Shown one piece after another: positions 7,118-13,175 of a stretch of 16,890 nucleotides of DNA. Position 1 is the first letter of the stretch. Every line of letters starts with the position of its first letter. The notes under the pieces were generated by a model, which was not told where the DNA came from, ran no database searches, and worked only from the letters and a program-made list of their open reading frames with translations. The position numbers were made by a program, and so were the translations under genes. Source of the DNA: RGIG1993 sp964564225 (lineage in GTDB: Bacteria > Bacillota > Clostridia > Oscillospirales > CAG-272); the NCBI GenBank assembly GCA_964564225.1, contig CAZMAF010000038.1:1-16890 (forward strand), read 5' to 3'.

Positions 7118-7145
7118 ATTGTACCATACTTTTCGGCTTTGTCAA
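7118..7145 (-). promoter_or_regulatory. Promoter of the hydrolase-yqgF operon, overlapping the tadA stop
   Basis: The minus strand carries TTGACA (7145-7140), 16 nt, then TACAAT (7123-7118) with TGG in front, an extended -10. The TGA stop of tadA (7144-7142) is part of the -35 box. The expected start near 7111 gives a leader of about 24 nt to ATG 7087. Confidence 0.8.
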
Positions 7146-7633
7146 GAACCGAGACGTTTTGAGCGAAGCGACAGGAAAAAGCGCTTCATCAGATCCTCAG
7201 ATTCACTCGCAAGCACACCGCCCGTCACCTCGGGCGTATGGTTAAAACCGAGCGCAGTCACGTCGCAAAGCGAACCCATCGCGCCAAAACGGGGATCAAC
7301 TGCGCCAAATACCACGCGCCTGATCCGGGAGTTAACGATAGCCCCTGCGCACATCACACAGGGCTCAACCGTGACGTATAGCGTTCCCTTATGCAGTCGC
7401 CAACCGCCGAGTGTCTTACACGCCTCATCAATGGCAAGAATTTCCGCATGATAGAGCGCATTTTTATCGCTCTCTCTCCGATTGTAGCCCTCACCGACGA
7501 TACGTCCGTCAGGATACGCTTCGTCTTTCCAGACGACCACTGCACCGATCGGCACTTCCCCGCGCTTTTCAGCCTCTTTGGCAAGAACAAGCGCTCTTTC
7601 CATATAATAAACATCAAGCTCATTCTGTGTCAT
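7142..7633 (-). CDS. tadA: tRNA-specific adenosine deaminase
   Basis: A 163-residue zinc deaminase that converts A34 to inosine in tRNA-Arg(ACG). The catalytic set is His62-Ala-Glu64 (HAEILAI) and PCVMC with Cys92 and Cys95 as zinc ligands. The N-terminal MERALVLAKEAEKRGEVPIG is typical of TadA. There is a short polar insertion (KDEAYPDG, about residues 36-43) between the first two strands. An in-frame TTG at 7651 overlaps the Shine-Dalgarno AAAGGA, so ATG 7633 is the start, with a spacing of 10 nt. It is divergent from the ComEC-like gene, and its stop lies within the promoter of the following hydrolase. Its own promoter could not be fixed. Confidence 0.94.
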   Translation of the reverse strand: MTQNELDVYYMERALVLAKEAEKRGEVPIGAVVVWKDEAYPDGRIVGEGYNRRESDKNALYHAEILAIDEACKTLGGWRLHKGTLYVTVEPCVMCAGAIVNSRIRRVVFGAVDPRFGAMGSLCDVTALGFNHTPEVTGGVLASESEDLMKRFFLSLRSKRLGS

Positions 7634-7656
7634 CGCAAAAAATCCTTTCAAAAACC

Positions 7657-7685
7657 TTGTTTTTTTCTGTCGGTTATGATAAAAT
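7657..7685 (+). promoter_or_regulatory. Promoter of the ComEC-like gene
   Basis: TTGTTT (7657-7662), 17 nt, then TAAAAT (7680-7685) preceded by TGA, an extended -10. It lies 26 nt before the ATG, in the 78-bp gap shared with the divergent tadA. Confidence 0.65.
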
Positions 7686-7711
7686 ACAGTCAGAACATCA
7701 AGGAGGTCACT

Positions 7712-8746
7712 ATGGCTAAACGAACGAACAAGAAAAAGAAAAAATACACAAAATCCCAGATTAACCTATCCTTAACGATCCTTCTCATCCTCATCATAGT
7801 ACTTGCGCTCATCACGGCAGCGACATACGCTTTCCCCACACTGCGCGAAATTACCGTCATTGACGAATGGATGACCGTCCTTGAAAACGCCTTTTCACAA
7901 AGCGACAATACAGGGGAAATCGTCATTCCCGAAGGTACGGTAGCCGTCTACTACATAGACGTTGGACAGGGCGACGCCACCCTGATCGTCGCGCCAAACG
8001 GCGAGACCTTCTTAATTGATGCGGGCGAAGATGAAATGGCAGCGGATTATCTGCAAAAGTACAATATTACGAAGCTTGACTACCTGATGTTCACGCATTA
8101 CGACCTCGACCATATCGGCGGCGGCGACGAAGTGCTGGAGCTTTGCGAGGTTAAAACGGTCATTAAACCCAATTGCACACCCCACAACAAAACGGGACAA
8201 AACCTTCTGCTCGATGTGGAAGCGGAGGGCTCTGCCATTATGCATCCCGAAGCAGGCGATATACTCACAATGGGTGACGTCACGATCGAATTTCTCGTTT
8301 CCTCAACCGATCTTCCCTCCGACTCCAATGAAAAAAGCCTTTGCATTATGCTCACCTTTGGCAAAAATAAATTTCTCTTCACAGGAGATGCCGAAAACGA
8401 GCGCGAAGCGGAAATGATTGCAAACTACGGCAAAAAGCTCGATGCCGACGTGTATAAGGCGGGACATCACGGCGCAAACAATGCAAGCAGCAAAGAACTA
8501 ATGCAGCTTGTTACCCCCGAATACGCGATCTTTTCCTGCGGAGAAGGCAACACATACGGTCACCCCACCGCAGGCGCGATAGACCGCATCGACGATTATA
8601 CCAACAAGCTTTACCGCACCGACCTGATGGGAACGGTTATCTTCTACTCAGACGGCGAAACTATCACCTGCGAGATCGAAAAAGGCTCGCTGCCCACGGC
8701 GTGGTACGGTATCGTTTACCTTCCTCCCCGCGTAAAATTCCGATAA
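7712..8746 (+). CDS. Anchored ComEC/Rec2-type metallo-beta-lactamase-fold protein
   Basis: A 344-residue protein. The N-terminus has about 17 residues with many Lys, then one hydrophobic segment at about 18-40, so the enzyme part likely faces outward as an anchored or secreted domain. The domain starts at VAVYYIDVGQGDATLI, typical of the C-terminal hydrolase of ComEC. Metal-site residues: THYDLDH with His129, Asp133 and His134; TGDAE with Asp226; GHHG with His252/253; and GHPT with His284. It lacks the competence channel domain, so it is not ComEC itself but the common free-standing form, in which nuclease or other hydrolase activity is presumed. AGGAGG 7 nt before ATG 7712 sets the start. 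Single-gene unit ending at the hairpin 8751-8780. Confidence 0.88.
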   Translation: MAKRTNKKKKKYTKSQINLSLTILLILIIVLALITAATYAFPTLREITVIDEWMTVLENAFSQSDNTGEIVIPEGTVAVYYIDVGQGDATLIVAPNGETFLIDAGEDEMAADYLQKYNITKLDYLMFTHYDLDHIGGGDEVLELCEVKTVIKPNCTPHNKTGQNLLLDVEAEGSAIMHPEAGDILTMGDVTIEFLVSSTDLPSDSNEKSLCIMLTFGKNKFLFTGDAENEREAEMIANYGKKLDADVYKAGHHGANNASSKELMQLVTPEYAIFSCGEGNTYGHPTAGAIDRIDDYTNKLYRTDLMGTVIFYSDGETITCEIEKGSLPTAWYGIVYLPPRVKFR

Positions 8747-8750
8747 AACC

Positions 8751-8780
8751 AAAGGCAAGGCCAAAGGCTCTTGCCTTTTT
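8751..8780 (+). terminator. Terminator of the ComEC-like gene
   Basis: Arms AAAGGCAAG (8751-8759) and CTTGCCTTT (8770-8778) form 9 bp, loop 10 nt, followed by a T-run to 8780. On the minus strand the same hairpin is followed by TTTGGTTTT and may also serve metH, whose stop is at 8790. Confidence 0.78.
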
Positions 8781-8789
8781 CTATTGGAA

Positions 8790-11120
8790 TCACAAAACCG
8801 ACTCGGCAATACGCACGGTTGCCATCGCATCCTTAGCGTAATAATCCGCGCCGATCATTTCGGCGTATTCCTCGGTCAAAACCGCGCCGCCCACCACGAT
8901 CTTACAGTTTAGTCCTTGCTTGCGGATCGCGCTGATCGTGTCCGCCATAGAAGACACCGTCGTCGTCATCAACGCCGACAGTCCGACAAGCCTTACGTCA
9001 TGCTCACGGATTGCCGAAACCACCGTTTCGACCGGCACGTCACGGCCGAGATCAATCACCGAAAAGCCATAATTCTCAAGCATGACCTTCACAATATTTT
9101 TACCAATATCGTGAATATCGCCGCGCACAGTCGCAAGGATCACCCGCTTACCGTTTTCTTTAGCGGCAGGCATCGCCTCTTTGATCTTTGCAAAAGCACT
9201 CTTTGCCGCCTCCGCAGAAGCGAGAAGCTGCGGAAGAAAATATCTTCCCTTTTCAAAACCCTCACCCACAATATCAAGCGCAGGAACGATTTCCTCTGCA
9301 ATAATGGCAAGCGGCGCTTTAGTTGCCAGAAGCTCTGACACAAGACTCTCGGCTTTATCGCAAAGGCCCTTAACGATTGCGCCCTTCAACCCCTCGTGAA
9401 CGTCTTTGTCAGCGCCCGCAAGCGATGCCATATACGCTTTTGCACCCTCATCCTTGCCCGAAAGAAGCATAAAGGCACGGTAAGCGGTCATCATCGTGTC
9501 GGAATAAGGATTCATAATGGCAGCGGAAAGTCCCGCCTGCATAGCCATCGCAAAAAACGTACCGTTGATCTTCTCCCGCTCGGGAAGACCGAAGGAAATA
9601 TTCGACACACCAAGCGAGGTGCGAAGTGAGCGCTCGGACAGTGCCTTGACCGTACCGAGTGTCACGAGCGCGGCATTCGGATCGGAGGACGCCGCGAGCA
9701 CTAACGGATCAAAAATAAAATCCTTTTCCGAAAATCCGTAACGGCGGCCTTCGGCAAGAATGCGCTCAGCAATTTCCACTCTGCCGCAAACGCTGTCGGG
9801 AATACCGTTTTCATCAAGTGTCAGAGCAATCATCACGCCGCCGTACGCTTTTGCAATCGGAAAAACAGCATCCATACTTTCTTTTTTACCGTTGACAGAA
9901 TTTAAAAGCGGCTTTCCGTTGTAATAACGGCAAGCAAGTGCCATCGCCCCGGCATTTGAAGTATCGAGCTGTAAAGGCGTATCGGTAACCTCCTGCAAGG
10001 CGCGCATCGCCTTGACAAGCACCGTTTTTTCATCAAGTTCGGGAAGCCCTACGTTTACATCGAGAATATCCGCGCCCTTTTCGACCTGCGTGATACCTTC
10101 CTCAACGAGATAACCCATATTCCCCTCGCGGAGCGCCGCCTTCAGCTTTGCCTTTCCCGTGGGATTGAGGCGCTCGCCAATAAGTGTCACACCCTCACCG
10201 ATAAGAACACTGCGCGTGTAACCCGTCACAACCGTACGGTTCTTATTTTCAATCTGCGGCAAAGGTGTTTTCAGAACGTCAGAATAAATCGCCGCGATAT
10301 GCTCCGGTGTCGTACCGCAGCAACCGCCCACCATCGAAACGCCAAGAGCGAGCATTTCGCGCATTTCCTCGGCAAAAGCCGTCGGTGTCAATGAATAAAC
10401 CGCCTTGCCATCCTTCATTTCGGGAAGCCCCGCATTGGGATTGACGACGACGGGAACGGAAGCCGCAGCAAGAATTTCGCAAACGTAAGGTAACAGCGCC
10501 TTCGGACCGAATCCGCAGTTCACGCCGAGCGCTGTAACGCCAAGTCCCTCCAGAAGCGCTACCACCGTCGAAACGTCAGCGCCCGTCAGAAGCTTACCGC
10601 GCGCATCGAGTGCGACCGTTGCCACGATCGGAAGCGCTGACACTTCTTTTGCCGCAACGACAGCCGCCTTCAGCTCGTAAAGATCGCTCATCGTTTCAAT
10701 CAGGATCAGATCGCAACCATCCTTACCGCATGCGATCAGCTCACCGAAAGCAGTAACCGCCTCGTCAAACGTCATAGTACCCAACGGCTCGATCAGCTTG
10801 CCGAGCGGGCCCACGTCAAGGGCAATCATCGTGCTCTTGCCCATTTCATCACGCGCAGCCGTGGCACAGTCAATCGCCGCGCGGACTACGGTAGTCTGTT
10901 CCTCTTGAAATTTATGCCGGTACGCCCCAAAGGTGTTCGTCTTGATCACGTCTGCCCCTGCGGCGATATAACCCTTATGAAGCTCTTTAATTATTTCGGG
11001 ATGCTCCAGATTCCAACGCTCGGGAAACTCACCCGCCGCAAGCCCGCGCGCAACGAGCAGTGAGCCGGTACCGCCGTCAAACGCAAGCACCCGTGAATGT
11101 AACGCCTTGATAAAACCCAT
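8790..11120 (-). CDS. metH: Cobalamin-dependent methionine synthase, short form
   Basis: A 776-residue enzyme that moves the methyl group of 5-methyl-THF to homocysteine through cobalamin. Modules in order: homocysteine methyltransferase (about 1-285) with zinc ligands Cys202 (NCGFG) and Cys267/268 (GGCCGTTP); pterin-binding TIM barrel (about 305-560) with IGERLNPTGK and LQLDTSN; helical cap (about 575-650); and B12-binding domain (657-776) with GDIHDIGK, where His670 is the lower cobalt ligand. The C-terminal AdoMet reactivation domain of the roughly 1,200-residue enterobacterial enzyme is missing, as in Thermotoga and many Clostridia. Start ATG 11120 has AAGGGG 8 nt upstream. It lies 12 nt after metF, clearly one operon. 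Confidence 0.95.
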   Translation of the reverse strand: MGFIKALHSRVLAFDGGTGSLLVARGLAAGEFPERWNLEHPEIIKELHKGYIAAGADVIKTNTFGAYRHKFQEEQTTVVRAAIDCATAARDEMGKSTMIALDVGPLGKLIEPLGTMTFDEAVTAFGELIACGKDGCDLILIETMSDLYELKAAVVAAKEVSALPIVATVALDARGKLLTGADVSTVVALLEGLGVTALGVNCGFGPKALLPYVCEILAAASVPVVVNPNAGLPEMKDGKAVYSLTPTAFAEEMREMLALGVSMVGGCCGTTPEHIAAIYSDVLKTPLPQIENKNRTVVTGYTRSVLIGEGVTLIGERLNPTGKAKLKAALREGNMGYLVEEGITQVEKGADILDVNVGLPELDEKTVLVKAMRALQEVTDTPLQLDTSNAGAMALACRYYNGKPLLNSVNGKKESMDAVFPIAKAYGGVMIALTLDENGIPDSVCGRVEIAERILAEGRRYGFSEKDFIFDPLVLAASSDPNAALVTLGTVKALSERSLRTSLGVSNISFGLPEREKINGTFFAMAMQAGLSAAIMNPYSDTMMTAYRAFMLLSGKDEGAKAYMASLAGADKDVHEGLKGAIVKGLCDKAESLVSELLATKAPLAIIAEEIVPALDIVGEGFEKGRYFLPQLLASAEAAKSAFAKIKEAMPAAKENGKRVILATVRGDIHDIGKNIVKVMLENYGFSVIDLGRDVPVETVVSAIREHDVRLVGLSALMTTTVSSMADTISAIRKQGLNCKIVVGGAVLTEEYAEMIGADYYAKDAMATVRIAESVL

Positions 11121-11132
11121 AGTCTTTGCCCC

Positions 11133-11996
11133 TTACGAAATAATTGCCGACAAATTATTCTTGATCGCCTCGGCAACGTCGGGACGGTTCATTGCGTAAA
11201 CATGAACCGCCTTCACGCCGTTGGCATAAAGATCAATGATCTGCTCAGTGGCGTACGCAATCCCCGCCTGCTTCATCGCCTCCGGATAATCACCGTAACG
11301 GTCGATGATCATTTTGAAACGCGAAGGAAGCGCCATGCCCGAAATCGCGCAGATGCGCTTGATACTCCTGGGATTGATGACAGGCATCACACCCGCCACG
11401 ATCGGCACGTCGATGCCCGCATCGCGCAGCTTGAACAGATAGTTGTATAAAATATTGTTATCAAAAAACATCTGAGTCGTCAAAAATTCACAGCCTGCAT
11501 CCACTTTTTTGCGGATCGCCTCAATATCCGCCTTCATCGAAGGCGATTCAGGATGTCCTTCGGGATAGCAAGCGCCACCCACACAGAAATCGCCGCGCCG
11601 CTTGATCTCGGCAATAAGATCGGAAGCATAGCGGTATTCAAGCGACTTTACATCAAAGCCATCAGGCAAATCACCGCGCAAGGCGAGAATATTCTCAATA
11701 CCCGCTTTACGCAAAAGATCGAGATGTGCCAAAACACTCTCACGGCTCGAAGAAATACAGCTGAAATGCGCAAGCGCCGTCACACCGTACTCTCGCTCAA
11801 GCTCGGTCGCGATCGCCGTCGCCAATCCGGCGTTACTGCCCCCCGCACCGTAGGTTACGCTCATATAGTCGGGCTTCAGAGCGGCAATTTTCCCTGCCGC
11901 CTTCGATACCGATTCATAAGTCGATTCATTTTTTGGCGGAAACACCTCAAACGATAAGGTGCATGCCTTTTTTGTGAAAAGCTCGGTCAATCTCAT
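11133..11996 (-). CDS. metF: 5,10-Methylenetetrahydrofolate reductase
   Basis: A 287-residue flavoprotein that reduces methylene-THF to 5-methyl-THF, the methyl donor for the MetH encoded next. The single TIM-barrel form shows SFEVFPPKN with Glu17, SVTYGAGGS (46-54), ALRGD with Asp109 and TTQMFFDN with Gln175, the positions that bind folate and assist catalysis in MetF. Length is normal for the bacterial enzyme. ATG 11996 has AAGGA about 9 nt upstream. First gene of the metF-metH operon. The leader from the promoter is only about 35-40 nt, too short for a SAM or cobalamin riboswitch. Confidence 0.95.
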   Translation of the reverse strand: MRLTELFTKKACTLSFEVFPPKNESTYESVSKAAGKIAALKPDYMSVTYGAGGSNAGLATAIATELEREYGVTALAHFSCISSSRESVLAHLDLLRKAGIENILALRGDLPDGFDVKSLEYRYASDLIAEIKRRGDFCVGGACYPEGHPESPSMKADIEAIRKKVDAGCEFLTTQMFFDNNILYNYLFKLRDAGIDVPIVAGVMPVINPRSIKRICAISGMALPSRFKMIIDRYGDYPEAMKQAGIAYATEQIIDLYANGVKAVHVYAMNRPDVAEAIKNNLSAIIS

Positions 11997-12036
11997 TCTG
12001 ACACTTCCTTTTTACCGATAATAGCCATGATAAAAT

Positions 12037-12065
12037 AGTATAGCACGACTTTACATATTTTTCAA
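12037..12065 (-). promoter_or_regulatory. Promoter of metF-metH
   Basis: The minus strand has TTGAAA (12065-12060), 17 nt, then TATACT (12042-12037) preceded by TGC, an extended -10. The start near 12030 leaves about 34 nt before ATG 11996. Confidence 0.8.
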
Positions 12066-12096
12066 GAATTTTCGTAAAAATTAGACCGTAACATAC

Positions 12097-12134
12097 AAAA
12101 AAAACACGGCAAAGCCATGGCTTTGCCGTGTTTT
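12097..12134 (-). terminator. nagB terminator, 34-bp perfect palindrome
   Basis: Positions 12101-12134 are a perfect palindrome of two 17-bp arms centred on CCATGG. Read on the minus strand it follows the nagB stop by 12 nt and ends in eight T. It separates nagB from the metF promoter. Confidence 0.9.
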
Positions 12135-12146
12135 CAAGCTTTTAAG

Positions 12147-12869
12147 TCAGGAAATATACGCATCCTTATCGCAAAGAAGAATAACATCAGGGTGACATTT
12201 GAGAAGGGTTGCAGGAATTTCGGTGGTGATAGTTTCATCAAGCAAACGTGCAACGACTGCCGCCTTCGACTTACCGCTTGCCAGGAGAATGATAGTCTTT
12301 GCCTTCATAATGCTCGCCATACCCATCGTCAAAGCCTTCGTGGGAACGTCCTCGCGCTTTTCAAAAAAGCGGGCGTTCGCGTCAATCGTGCTGTCGGTAA
12401 GCGAGGTAACGTGCGTTACGGTAACGAGATTTTCGTCTGGCTCGTTAAAGCCGATATGACCGTTCTGACCGATACCAAGCACCTGAAGATCAATACCGCC
12501 CGCCGCGTCGATCGCCGCCTCATAAGCGCGGCACTCTGCCTCAGGATCGGCTGCGTCACCCCTCGGAACATGCGTTGCCCCGGGAACAATATTAACGCGG
12601 CTGAAAAGATGCTCGTTCATAAAATAACGGTAGCTCTGATCGTTTTCGGGCGAAATAGGATAATATTCATCGAGATTGAAGGTCGTGATCTTCGAAAAAT
12701 CAATCACCTTATTCTGATTCATCTTCACAAGCTCATCATACATACCGATGGGCGTTGAGCCGGTTGCAAGACCGAGAATAGCATCGGGCTTTAAAAGCAT
12801 ACGGCTCGCCACGATTCTGGCAGCTCTTTCAGACATTTCTTCATAATTTTCACAAACAATAATACGCAT
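12147..12869 (-). CDS. nagB: Glucosamine-6-phosphate deaminase
   Basis: A 240-residue NagB, which converts glucosamine-6-phosphate to fructose-6-phosphate and ammonia in amino-sugar use. Motifs: LGLATGSTP (32-40, phosphate loop), TFNLDEYY with Asp67 as the presumed general base, and LGIGQNGHIGFNEP (131-144) with His138 and Glu143. Length is typical of the short Bacillota enzyme, without the C-terminal allosteric tail of the Escherichia coli form. The frame is open to 12950, but ATG 12869 has AAGG 8 nt upstream and begins the canonical MRIIVCENYE. Its own promoter (12912-12940) and terminator make it monocistronic; nagA is not adjacent. Confidence 0.95.
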   Translation of the reverse strand: MRIIVCENYEEMSERAARIVASRMLLKPDAILGLATGSTPIGMYDELVKMNQNKVIDFSKITTFNLDEYYPISPENDQSYRYFMNEHLFSRVNIVPGATHVPRGDAADPEAECRAYEAAIDAAGGIDLQVLGIGQNGHIGFNEPDENLVTVTHVTSLTDSTIDANARFFEKREDVPTKALTMGMASIMKAKTIILLASGKSKAAVVARLLDETITTEIPATLLKCHPDVILLCDKDAYIS

Positions 12870-12911
12870 AGGTATAACCTTGCCTTTCTTTTGGGATAAA
12901 TTTCGATAATC

Positions 12912-12940
12912 AGTATACCACAAAAATAAGGTTTTGTCGA
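12912..12940 (-). promoter_or_regulatory. Promoter of nagB
   Basis: The minus strand reads TCGACA (12940-12935), 17 nt, then TATACT (12917-12912) with TGG before it, an extended -10. The leader to ATG 12869 is about 36 nt. The 306-bp gap 12870-13175 contains this promoter, the divergent promoter at 13052-13080 and AT-rich DNA between them; no gene is supported. Confidence 0.8.
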
Positions 12941-13051
12941 TAGTTTTCAAAACATTTTAAAAATTTTTAAATACTTTCCTGTCAATTTTTTTCAGCAGGA
13001 GTGAATTTTTCCGATACAGAAGAAAAAGCTGTATTTTTTTATCAAATCCTC

Positions 13052-13080
13052 TTGACAAAATTCAGCATCGGTGCTAAAAT
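13052..13080 (+). promoter_or_regulatory. Promoter of the regulator-ligase fusion with internal dyad
   Basis: TTGACA (13052-13057), 17 nt, then TAAAAT (13075-13080) preceded by TGC, an extended -10. Within and next to the spacer lies the inverted repeat TTCAGCA-TCGG-TGCTAAA (13061-13078), six of seven positions matching, which reaches into the -10. A protein bound there would block RNA polymerase. The HTH domain of the gene downstream is the obvious candidate, though unproven. Confidence 0.72.
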
Positions 13081-13136
13081 CGACGCATAGTTTTCTTCAT
13101 TATTAAAGATCGCTAAAAAAATTCCATTCGGGAAAG

Positions 13137-13166
13137 AAAGGAGCTTCTTCTCATTCGTCAGAAGAA
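13137..13166 (+). promoter_or_regulatory. Distant Shine-Dalgarno and hairpin before ATG 13176
   Basis: AAAGGAG (13137-13143) is the only strong ribosome site, yet it ends 32 nt before the ATG. Between them TTCTTCT (13145-13151) and AGAAGAA (13160-13166) can form a 7-bp stem. Folding would leave about 10 nt between site and start. The alternative site AGAAG (13160-13164) is weak and lies in the stem. No in-frame ATG, GTG or TTG exists nearer to AAAGGAG. Confidence 0.45.
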
Positions 13167-13175
13167 ACAAACAAT

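Noticed and set aside
11997..12036. Riboswitch or T-box before metF
   Set aside because: Only about 35-40 nt between the promoter and the start codon; no matching conserved elements.
13014..13040. Small hairpin ATACAG/CTGTAT followed by T-run, possible terminator
   Set aside because: Only 6 bp with two GC pairs and no plus-strand gene upstream; likely chance in AT-rich DNA.
13001..13090. GTG-initiated 29-codon frame behind AGGAG in the nagB/fusion gap
   Set aside because: The AGGAG overlaps the GTG with no spacing, the frame covers the promoter at 13052-13080, and it has no visible family features.
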